A DNA stretch of 64,000 nucleotides. It comes from an uncultured Bacteroidales bacterium (GTDB taxonomy: Bacteria; Bacteroidota; Bacteroidia; Bacteroidales; Bacteroidaceae). A program made the position numbers and the translations under genes. The stretch lies in contig CACYYM010000010.1 of the NCBI GenBank assembly GCA_902778625.1, forward strand, positions 1 to 64,000. The letters are read 5' to 3'. This document shows, piece after piece, positions 7,913 through 17,100 of this stretch; position 1 is the first letter of the stretch; the number at the start of each line of letters is the position of its first letter. The notes under the pieces are model-generated. The model was not told where the DNA came from, did no database searches, and worked only from the letters and a program-made list of their open reading frames with translations.

Positions 7913-10084
7913 ATGGCACGCAAACAATTCAACAACATAGACATCTTTGCCGGCATTGAGGCCAAGGACGGCCACGCCTGGCAAAAAGAGAATGGTATCA
8001 CTGCCAACTGGAAGACAGCCGAGCAGATTGACATTCAACCCGTTTATACTAAGGAAGACCTCGAGGGCATGGAACACCTGAACTTCGCAGCAGGTATTCC
8101 TCCTTTCCTTCGTGGCCCGTACAGCATGATGTATCCCTTCCGTCCGTGGACTATCCGTCAGTACGCTGGTTTCTCTACGGCAGAAGAGTCCAATGCATTC
8201 TATCGCCGCAACCTCGCTTCCGGTCAGAAAGGTCTGTCCGTAGCGTTCGACCTTCCCACACACCGCGGCTACGACCCTGACAACCAGCGCGTAGTAGGTG
8301 ACGTAGGTAAGGCAGGTGTGAGCATTTGCTCCTTGGAGAACATGAAGGTCCTCTTCGACGGTATCCCCTTGAACAAGATGTCCGTCTCAATGACGATGAA
8401 CGGCGCCGTGCTGCCCATCCTGGCCTTCTACATCAATGCCGGCCTTGAGCAGGGCGCGAAACTGGAGGAGATGGCAGGCACCATACAGAACGACATCCTC
8501 AAGGAGTTCATGGTGCGCAACACATACATCTACCCGCCAGCATTCTCCATGAAGATTATCGCCGACATCTTTGAGTACACCTCTCAGAAGATGCCGAAGT
8601 TCAACAGCATTTCCATCTCGGGCTATCACATGCAGGAAGCAGGTGCAACAGCCGACATCGAGCTGGCTTACACGCTGGCCGACGGTATGGACTACCTGCG
8701 TGCAGGTATCAACGCAGGCATCGACGTGGATGCCTTCGCACCTCGCCTCAGCTTCTTCTGGGCTATCGGTGTGAACCACTTCATGGAAATCGCGAAGATG
8801 CGTGCTGGCCGCCTGCTGTGGGCCAAGATTGTGAAGAGTTTCGGAGCGAAGAACCCGAAGTCGATGGCATTGCGTACACACTCTCAGACGTCAGGCTGGT
8901 CTTTGACAGAGCAAGACCCCTTCAACAACGTGGGCCGTACCTGCATCGAGGCTATGGCTGCCGTGCTTGGCCACACCCAGAGCCTCCACACAAACGCCCT
9001 GGACGAGGCCATCGCCCTGCCTACAGACTTCTCGGCTCGTATCGCTCGTAACACGCAGATCTACATCCAGAACGAGACGCAAGTCTGCAAGCACATCGAC
9101 CCGTGGGCCGGCTCTTACTATGTTGAGAAGCTCACCTACGAGTTGTATCACAAGGCATGGGAGCACATCCAGGAAATCGAGAAGCTTGGCGGTATGGCAA
9201 AGGCCATCGAGACCGGTCTGCCCAAGATGCGTATCGAAGAGGCTTCGGCACGCACTCAGGCCCGCATCGACAGCGGCGTACAGACCATCGTCGGCGTGAA
9301 CAAGTATCGCCTCGACCACGAGGATCCCATCGACATCCTCGAGATTGACAACACCGCCGTGCGTCTGCAGCAGGAGGCTTCCCTGAAGGAGCTCCGTGCA
9401 CATCGCGACGAGGCTCAGGTGAAGAAAGATCTGGAGGCCATCACCGAGTGCGTGCGTGAGTTCAACGAAGGCAAGAAGAGCAAGGACAACCTGCTCGACC
9501 TCGCCGTCCGTGCCGCAGGCCACAGGGCCACTTTGGGTGAGATAAGTGATGCCTGCGAAGCCATCGTGGGCCGTTACAAAGCAGTAATCAGAACTATTTC
9601 AGGCGTGTATAGAAGTGAAAGCAAGAACGACAAGCTCTTCGACAAGGCTTGCGAAATGACCGACGAATTCGCCAAGAAGAACGGTCGCCGTCCCCGTATC
9701 ATGGTTGCCAAGATGGGTCAGGACGGTCACGACCGCGGCGCGAAGGTTGTCGCTACAGGTTACGCCGACTGCGGCTTCGACGTGGATATGGGTCCCCTGT
9801 TCCAGACACCGGCCGAGGCAGCTCGTCAGGCAGTGGAGAACGACGTGGACATCGTAGGTGCAAGCTCGCTTGCAGCAGGTCACAAGACACTCATTCCTCA
9901 GCTCATCGAAGAGCTGAAGAAGCTGGGCCGCGAGGACATCATGGTCACCGCCGGTGGTGTCATCCCTGCACAGGACTACGACTTCCTGTACAAGGCCGGT
10001 GTGGCCTGCATCTTTGGCCCCGGCACTCCCGTCCCCTACTCTGCTTGTGAAATGATGAAGATTCTCTTAGGCAACGAAGAGTAG
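7913..10084 (+). CDS. mutB: methylmalonyl-CoA mutase large (alpha) subunit, catalytic
   Basis: 723 aa, full length. It catalyses the adenosylcobalamin-dependent rearrangement of (R)-methylmalonyl-CoA and succinyl-CoA. The N-terminal substrate-binding barrel includes [18 protein letters not shown] and [15 protein letters not shown]. The C-terminal B12-binding domain has the base-off/His-on ligand motif DGHDRG, with H606 as the lower axial ligand to cobalt, followed by the expected GxSxL (about 640, GASSLAAG) and GG (about 680) motifs. It sits 2 nt after mutA in one operon. No epimerase or meaB gene is present in the window. Confidence 0.97.
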   Translation: MARKQFNNIDIFAGIEAKDGHAWQKENGITANWKTAEQIDIQPVYTKEDLEGMEHLNFAAGIPPFLRGPYSMMYPFRPWTIRQYAGFSTAEESNAFYRRNLASGQKGLSVAFDLPTHRGYDPDNQRVVGDVGKAGVSICSLENMKVLFDGIPLNKMSVSMTMNGAVLPILAFYINAGLEQGAKLEEMAGTIQNDILKEFMVRNTYIYPPAFSMKIIADIFEYTSQKMPKFNSISISGYHMQEAGATADIELAYTLADGMDYLRAGINAGIDVDAFAPRLSFFWAIGVNHFMEIAKMRAGRLLWAKIVKSFGAKNPKSMALRTHSQTSGWSLTEQDPFNNVGRTCIEAMAAVLGHTQSLHTNALDEAIALPTDFSARIARNTQIYIQNETQVCKHIDPWAGSYYVEKLTYELYHKAWEHIQEIEKLGGMAKAIETGLPKMRIEEASARTQARIDSGVQTIVGVNKYRLDHEDPIDILEIDNTAVRLQQEASLKELRAHRDEAQVKKDLEAITECVREFNEGKKSKDNLLDLAVRAAGHRATLGEISDACEAIVGRYKAVIRTISGVYRSESKNDKLFDKACEMTDEFAKKNGRRPRIMVAKMGQDGHDRGAKVVATGYADCGFDVDMGPLFQTPAEAARQAVENDVDIVGASSLAAGHKTLIPQLIEELKKLGREDIMVTAGGVIPAQDYDFLYKAGVACIFGPGTPVPYSACEMMKILLGNEE

Positions 10085-10095
10085 TGAAGTTTAAA

Positions 10096-10185
10096 ACGCC
10101 GCGTGCGGGGATTGCAATCGCCGCACGCGGGGATGACCAACGCCGCACGCGGAAATTAAATCGCCGCGTGCGGCGTTTTTTTTTG
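10096..10185 (+). terminator. GC-rich mosaic repeat and terminator after mutB
   Basis: Four copies of the CCGCGTGCGG module in both orientations, separated by short spacers including GGATTGCAATC. The last pair forms CGCCGCGTGCGGCG followed by nine T, a good intrinsic terminator. The same modules recur at 13893 and 27444. Confidence 0.85.
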
Positions 10186-10246
10186 CCCCATCGCCGACAG
10201 GCCGAAATCCAAAGCGAAATGCTTCGAACGAAAATGTCAGATTTCT

Positions 10247-10278
10247 TTTGGTGGTTTATGGAAAAAATTGTAACTTTG
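10247..10278 (+). promoter_or_regulatory. promoter of the C10 protease gene
   Basis: TTTG (10247-10250), a 20-nt spacer, then TAACTTTG (10271-10278): an exact match to the Bacteroidetes vegetative promoter. The leader is about 55 nt. Confidence 0.8.
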
Positions 10279-10339
10279 CAGCCGATTTGTCTTTTTAGAC
10301 AAAGATAATTGCGAAGTAAAAAAAACTAAATCATAAAAA

Positions 10340-13300
10340 ATGAACAACAAAACGACCTTAACACGAATCGTGTTGACATTACTCCTTGCCCTGTTCTGCG
10401 TGAGCGGCGTTTGGGCAGAAAACATTACCACAGAGCAGGCTCTCGAGCAGGCACTCGATTTCCTGACAGGCCAAAAGGCAACTCCCGGAAAACCCCGCAA
10501 GGCTCAGGGACAGGTGCCGCAGCTCCAGCTGCAAGGCAAAGTGAGCGGACTCTACGTCTTCAACGTTGAGAACGAAGGCGGCTTTGTCATCGTATCAAAC
10601 GATGACCGCACACGCCCCATCCTCGGCTTCAGCGAGAAGGGCAGTCTCGATGCAAATAACATTCCCGACAACATGCGCGCTTGGCTGCAAGGCTATGCCG
10701 ACGAAATCGCATGGCTGCAGCAGCAACCACGCGGCAGTGTGGCAGTGCCAAAGACCGGTAAGGTCGGCACCCACCCCACCACAGCCGTCGCACCCCTCGT
10801 CACCACGACCTGGAACCAAGGCACGCCCTACAACAACCTCTGCCCCAACTACAGCAACTGGTACGGCAGTAGCGGAAAGTGCGCTACAGGCTGTGTGGCA
10901 ACGGCAATGGCACAGGTGATGAACTACCACAAATGGCCCAAGGCTCAGACTGCCACCATTCCCGGATACACCACTGCCACTCAGGGACTCAATCTGTCCT
11001 CACTGCCAGCCGTCACCTTCGACTGGGCACACATGAAGAACAGCTATTCAGGCAGCTACACCACCACCGAGGCAACAGCAGTGGCAACTCTGATGAAGTA
11101 CTGCGGCTACAGCGTGAAGATGGACTACGACGAGTCGTCGGGCGCCTACACCGAAGACGTCGCAATCGCTCTCCGCGACTACTTCGACTACAACCCCTAC
11201 ACCACACGTTTCGTCTCCCGCAGCTCTTACACCTATGAGAACTGGACGGACATGATCTACCACGAAGTATCACACAGCCGTCCCGTCTGCTACGGCGGCC
11301 TCTCATCGGGCGGCGGACACGAGTTCGTATGCGACGGCTATAAGTTCGAGCAGAACACCGACTTCTTCCACATCAACTGGGGATGGGGCGGCATGAGCGA
11401 CAACTACTTCGTCCTCTCTGCACTCGACCCCGACCAGCAGGGCATCGGCGGCAGCACATCTACCGACGGTTTCCACTACGGACAGGATGCAGTCATCGGC
11501 ATACAGAAGTCGACAGCAAGCGGCACCATCGCTAACATCGATCCCAACGAGAACAATCTCATCCTCAACAGCATAACACTGAGCGAAACGGCTGTCGAGC
11601 CCAACACCACCGTCAACATCACCTTCAACATCACCAACGACGGAGACGATCCCTACGACGGAGACATCTGGCTCTGCTTGAGGGAAGACGACGACGACTA
11701 CCTCATGGACCTGGAAAGCGTAGTCATACCGGGCAACACCACACAGGACGTTGTCATCCCCTACACACCCACACAAACAGGCTCGTACACCTTCCTCATG
11801 TGCTACATTAACGCCAACGGTGAATACATCGTTTGCGAATCAGATTCCGCAACGCTTGTCGTTACACAGAACCTGAACAACGGCGTCGTTCCCATATACG
11901 GCTATTGGACAGACCAACTGACAAAGAGCCAGTTCATCATCGCAGAAGCTATCATCGAGGACATGGCAAACTCCACCATCACAAGCATGACGTTCAGTGC
12001 CACACAGAGTTCCGTAAACTGGGGCAGTGCGAAGTTCGACGTTTACCTGAGCGAAACAGACGACAACACCATCAACTCGCTCAAGTCCTGGAGCACACTC
12101 GAGAAAGTTTACTCGGGCAGCCTGTCCGTCTCGAACAAGAAAATGACCGTCACCTTCGACGAACCCTTCTACTATCAGGGCGGCAACCTCCTCGTCGGCT
12201 TCAACCAGACACAGACCGGCAGCTACAGCCAGGTTGCATGGAAGGGCGAAAACATCACCGGCGTTTCCGTCGGCGGATACAGCTCAAGCATCAGCCAGCA
12301 GAACTTCAGGCCCGACACTGAGTTCGAGTACACACCGGGCAACAGCACATCGCTCAGAGTACCCAAAGACCTCGCTGTCCACTACGTTGGCGGCATCGAG
12401 GCAACAGTAAGCTGGACAAGCTATGCACCGGCCTTCGACATCGAAGTGAACGGAGAAGTAACGGAGAACGTCAGCAACCCCACCACGCTGACAGGGCTCG
12501 AACTCGCCACAACATATACTATTAAGGTACGCGCGAGGGACGGCGAAGAGGTAAGCAACTGGACTGAGCCCGTAAGCTTCACCACCAGCCTCTCCGAAGT
12601 CACATGCCAAATCAGCCTCGAACTCTCCGACGCCATGGGCGACGGATGGAACGGAGCAGCCATCAAGCTTGTCGACGTACTGACAGGCACAGAGCTCGGC
12701 ACATTCTCATGCACCAGCGAGGCTGCAAAGAACGAAGTGCAGACCTACTACGTCGAAGTGCCCGACGACCGCGACATCGAGTTCCAATGGGTAAAGGGCA
12801 GCTACGACCACGAGTGCTCATACGCTGCCTACGACGTCAGGGGCAACCTCATCTTCTCCGGAAGCAAGAGAATGAAGGAGCCCGTCGCCTATCACGTCAG
12901 CTGCGGCGACCCATACCCAGTTCCCACTAACGTCGAGGCAACAGCCATCACAACTACGACAGCCGTCATCGTCTGGGACAGCGAACTCATAAAGTACGAC
13001 CTCCGATACAGGGCAGAAGAAGACTGGACAGAGATCAACGACATCGAAGCAACGTCATACGAACTCACAGAGCTGACTCAAGAGACAACCTACGAAGTCC
13101 AGGTGCGCGGCTACTGCGAAGGCGCTGAAGCTCCCACAGAATGGAGCGAAGCCATCACCTTCACCACGCTCGGGCTCTACAACATCGTGCTCAGCAGCTA
13201 CAACCCAGAGAACGCCAGCATCATCGAGGCGCACGACGGGAAGCACTGCAACGTAACGCTCGGCGAACGCACCTTCCACAGGGACGGCTACTGGAACACC

Positions 13301-13888
13301 ATCTGCCTTCCCTTCGACCTCACACTCGAAGGCAGTCCCCTCCAAGGAGCTGACCTGCGCGCACTCAGCCAGGCATACGTCGAGGGTGACGTCATCACAC
13401 TCAACTTCACCGAAGAAGGCGAGCTCGACGCCATCATCGCAGGCATACCATACCTCATCAAATGGCCAGAGGGCGAGACACTCACAGAAGCAGACCTCGT
13501 CTTCAACGACGTCGTCATTCGCAACGTCAACAACGACTTCGTCACAGAGGACGGCACCATACAGTTCAAGGGCTCATACAGCCCAATCCTCTTCACTGCC
13601 GAAGACAAGAACATACGCTTCATAGGAGGCAACAGCGTGCTCTACTATCCCCTCAACGGAGCACGCATCGGCACACAGCGCGCCTACTTCCAGTTTGCTG
13701 AAGGCGTTTGTCACGGCAAACAGTACATCACGAACATCGGAGAAGACAACCCGACAAGCATCGAAGACCTTGACGGACTTAATGACCTTAACGATGCATG
13801 GTACGACCTCGAAGGTCGCAAGCTCGCTGGAAAGCCTGCACAGAAAGGCATTTACATCAACGGCAAGAAGACTGTCGTCGTGAAGTGA
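10340..13888 (+). CDS. secreted C10 (streptopain-like) cysteine protease with fibronectin III modules
   Basis: 1182 aa. Signal peptide 1-26 (LLLALFCVSGVWA). Residues about 30-115 form a Spi-type propeptide (GGFVIVSNDDRTRPILGFSE). The C10 peptidase domain (about 145-395) has catalytic Cys185 in TGCVATAMAQVMNYH and His327 in GGGHEFVCDGY, with FHINWGWGGMSDNYF closing the domain. Next come an Ig-like CARDB-type segment (about 400-510), an adhesin-type module (about 515-670), two fibronectin III domains (about 675-755 and 860-945) and a C-terminal beta module. The end, GRKLAGKPAQKGIYINGKK, matches other secreted proteins here. The streptopain family cleaves host and dietary proteins and is made as a zymogen. 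The 150-residue blocks after the peptidase are close relatives of the next gene's N-terminus. Confidence 0.93.
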   Translation: MNNKTTLTRIVLTLLLALFCVSGVWAENITTEQALEQALDFLTGQKATPGKPRKAQGQVPQLQLQGKVSGLYVFNVENEGGFVIVSNDDRTRPILGFSEKGSLDANNIPDNMRAWLQGYADEIAWLQQQPRGSVAVPKTGKVGTHPTTAVAPLVTTTWNQGTPYNNLCPNYSNWYGSSGKCATGCVATAMAQVMNYHKWPKAQTATIPGYTTATQGLNLSSLPAVTFDWAHMKNSYSGSYTTTEATAVATLMKYCGYSVKMDYDESSGAYTEDVAIALRDYFDYNPYTTRFVSRSSYTYENWTDMIYHEVSHSRPVCYGGLSSGGGHEFVCDGYKFEQNTDFFHINWGWGGMSDNYFVLSALDPDQQGIGGSTSTDGFHYGQDAVIGIQKSTASGTIANIDPNENNLILNSITLSETAVEPNTTVNITFNITNDGDDPYDGDIWLCLREDDDDYLMDLESVVIPGNTTQDVVIPYTPTQTGSYTFLMCYINANGEYIVCESDSATLVVTQNLNNGVVPIYGYWTDQLTKSQFIIAEAIIEDMANSTITSMTFSATQSSVNWGSAKFDVYLSETDDNTINSLKSWSTLEKVYSGSLSVSNKKMTVTFDEPFYYQGGNLLVGFNQTQTGSYSQVAWKGENITGVSVGGYSSSISQQNFRPDTEFEYTPGNSTSLRVPKDLAVHYVGGIEATVSWTSYAPAFDIEVNGEVTENVSNPTTLTGLELATTYTIKVRARDGEEVSNWTEPVSFTTSLSEVTCQISLELSDAMGDGWNGAAIKLVDVLTGTELGTFSCTSEAAKNEVQTYYVEVPDDRDIEFQWVKGSYDHECSYAAYDVRGNLIFSGSKRMKEPVAYHVSCGDPYPVPTNVEATAITTTTAVIVWDSELIKYDLRYRAEEDWTEINDIEATSYELTELTQETTYEVQVRGYCEGAEAPTEWSEAITFTTLGLYNIVLSSYNPENASIIEAHDGKHCNVTLGERTFHRDGYWNTICLPFDLTLEGSPLQGADLRALSQAYVEGDVITLNFTEEGELDAIIAGIPYLIKWPEGETLTEADLVFNDVVIRNVNNDFVTEDGTIQFKGSYSPILFTAEDKNIRFIGGNSVLYYPLNGARIGTQRAYFQFAEGVCHGKQYITNIGEDNPTSIEDLDGLNDLNDAWYDLEGRKLAGKPAQKGIYINGKKTVVVK

Positions 13889-13892
13889 TAAA

Positions 13893-13985
13893 AAACGCCG
13901 CATGCGGGGATTGCAATCGCCGCACGCGGAAATGGCCAACGCCGCACGCGGAAATTGCAATCCCCGCGTGCGGCGTTTTCTTTTC
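13893..13985 (+). terminator. GC-rich mosaic repeat and terminator after the C10 protease
   Basis: Same CCGCGTGCGG/CCGCACGCGG modules as at 10096, joined by ATTGCAATC and AATGGCCAACG spacers, ending CGTGCGGCGTTTTCTTTTC. It acts as a hairpin terminator and is one of three copies of this interspersed element. Confidence 0.85.
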
Positions 13986-14080
13986 TATTTTGCGATGGTT
14001 ATTTATTCCGTTTGTTGTGTCATATTTATGCGTTAATATTACATAAAGATGAAAAAAAGGACAAAAAAGATACAAAATGC

Positions 14081-14111
14081 TTGCTTGTTCTCATAAAAAG
14101 TCGTAACTTTG
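14081..14111 (+). promoter_or_regulatory. promoter of the 1582-aa adhesin-like gene
   Basis: TAACTTTG at 14104-14111. The -33 element is weak: TTG at 14081-14083, with 20 nt spacing. Confidence 0.6.
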
Positions 14112-14159
14112 TAGGCGATTTGTATAAAAAAAAACGAATCAACAGTTTTAACTAAATAA

Positions 14160-17100
14160 ATGTTTAACCAAAGTATTAACTACATGAAACGGAAAACTAC
14201 TTTCCTGGCAAAAGCATTCACAATGCTCTTTGCCGTGCTCCTCTCCCTGGTAACATCAGGAGCAGCAGCACAAGAGACCCTGACCGTGTACGAAGATGGA
14301 GAAGCAACTAGCGCCTACGTACCGGTGTATGGTTTTTATGGTGACGCATTCAACAAGTGCGAATTCATCATTCCATCCGAAGAGCTGGCCAGCATGATTA
14401 ATGGCACCATCTCGCAGATGGCCTTCTATCTGTCGTCTCCCGCTACTGAAAGCTGGGGAGACGCACAGTTCCAGGTCTTCCTGAAAGAAGTGAGCGAGAC
14501 CACACTCGCCGATTTCACTGGCGCAGAAGGTGCTACCATCGTCTATGAAGGTGCACTCGACGGAACAGGTGAGACGATGACTATCGATTTCACCAGCAGC
14601 TACACCTATGGTGGCGGTAACCTCCTTGTTGGCGTTTACCAGACAGTAAAGGGTAGTTACAAGAGCGCTTCCTTCTATGGCGTAACAGCCGCAGGTGCAA
14701 GCATCACAGGCTACAACTACTCCAGCCTCGACGGAATTGCTGCAACCGCACGCGACTTCATCCCGAAGACCACCTTTGCATACACAGGCGGCAGCTTCGA
14801 CGGCGTTCTCAAGCCCACGGGCCTCAAGGTCAGCTATGAAGGCGGCACAGAAGCCACCATCAGCTGGTCGAGCGAAGAAGAAGTATTCGACATCGACGTC
14901 AACGGTACCGTTACAGAGAACGTAGAGAACCCCACCACACTGACTGGTCTGGAGTATGCTACAGTATATACTGTTAAGGTACGCGCGAAGAGAGGCGAAG
15001 AAATGAGCGACTGGAGCAATCCTGTCACCTTCACCACCGCCATCTCCGACGATATGTGCCAGATTCAGGCTGTCCTCACCGACAGCTACGGCGACGGTTG
15101 GTCCAGCGCTAAACTTGTGATTACAGATGTTGAGTCAGGCATCGAAATTGCTAGCCTTACACTTGCCTCTGGCTTGGGCCCCGAGACCATTGCCATTGAC
15201 GTGCCCAACAACCACGACATCAAGTTCTCTTGGGTTTCCGGCAACCAGTTATCATATGAGTACGAGTGCGGCTTCGTCATCACCGACATCAACGACCAAG
15301 TCATTCTTGCGAAAGAAGCCGGCAGCCAGCCTGCTCCCACAGCTGGCGTACTGGAGACCTGGCACGTAAATTGCGCTGCTTCTCCTTGGCGTTCTCCCGC
15401 CGACCTCGCAGCATCCGAGATTACCGCTTTCAGCGCTACGCTGAGCTGGACTGAGAGAAGCCTCAATCCTGCTACATCTTGGGTTCTCGCTTACGCAGCT
15501 GCCGGTGCTGCAGAATACACAGAGGTGACCGTCACAGAGAACCCCTACGTTCTCGAAGGCCTCACACCCGAGACAACCTACGCTGTTAAGGTTCGTCCCG
15601 CAACAGACGAAGTAGAGTTCTGGAGCGACGAAATCACCTTCACAACAGACGTACAGTTCCCCGCAGTTCAGGACCTCGCAGTTGAGCCCACAGCTACAAC
15701 AGCTACCGTTACATGGACTCCTGCAGAAGGCGCAACAAGCTACGTACTGGAATACGCAGATCCAAGCAGCGTAACCTTCGTTGGTGATTGGTACAAATAC
15801 GACAACGGAACAGCCTCTGGCGCTGTCAATGCCGGTGGTGACGAATTCAACTACGCTGTTATGTTCCCCGCAGGCAGCTTCACAGGAAATGCCCTGAACA
15901 AAGTCAGCATTTTCGACGCAGCAGCAGCAACAGGCACAGTCATCATCTACGCAGGTGGCACAACAGAACCTGGGACAGTAATCGCTTCGAGTCCTTACAC
16001 CCTGACAGCTTCCAATGAATTCGTAGATGTTAATTTCAATTACATTACCGTCAATCCCGAACAGAACCTTTGGGTTGTTGTTACGAATCCCACTGGTGCC
16101 GCAGTAGCGACCGCAGACGATGAACTTGGTGACGCCAATGGCAGATGGCTTTACTATGGTAATTGGGGGGATCTGGCCAATGCAGGTGTTAGCGGCAGTT
16201 GCTGGTTGATTCATGCTGAGATTGGCACAGCTGATTTCTCTTCTATGACTTGGACAACAGTTGAAGGCGCTACATCTCCCGCAGAAATCGCTGGCCTGAC
16301 TCCTGAGACAGACTATCTCGTAAGAGTTAAGGCTATCTATGGCGAAGAAGGCGAGAGCGATTGGACTTCCACAAACTTCACAACGGCTGAGGAGGTTGCC
16401 ACACCTTCCGACCTCGCTGTATCTGAAGTTGGCAACAAGAGTGCTGTCCTGAGCTGGACAGAGAACGGCGAAGCAACTGCTTGGCAGATTGCACTCAACG
16501 GCGACGAGGAGAACCTCATCGCTGCCGACAGCAACCCATTCACGCTGACTGGCCTCACTCCCGAGACAGCTTACACCGCTAAGGTTCGCGCCATCAATGG
16601 CGAGAAGCAGAGCAAGTGGAGCAATGAAGTCAGCTTCACAACAGACATCGCATATCCCGCTCCCACAGAACTCGCAGCAGAAGCAGCATCAACCGACGCT
16701 ACTATCACTTGGACTGGCGACGCTGACAGCTACAACCTCCGCTACAGAGTATACGTTCCCGGCAATGAAGTAAAAGAAAGCTTCGAAGAAGAACTTGGCG
16801 ACTGGACAACCATCGATGCCGACGGCGACGGACAAACCTGGTATGGACTTACCACCGCACAAGGTGCGTTCACCCCACATGATGGTGAAGCCTTCATGAC
16901 ATCTGCAAGTTATCAGAATGCAGCCCTCACTCCCGACAACTACCTCGTTTCTCCGAAGGTTAAGCTTGGCGGCAGCATCACATTCTGGGCTTGTGCACAG
17001 GATGCAAGTTGGGCAGCAGAACACTTCGGCGTAGCTGTTTCTACGACAGGCAACACCGATGCCGCAGACTTTACAACCATCGAGGAATGGACCATGACCT

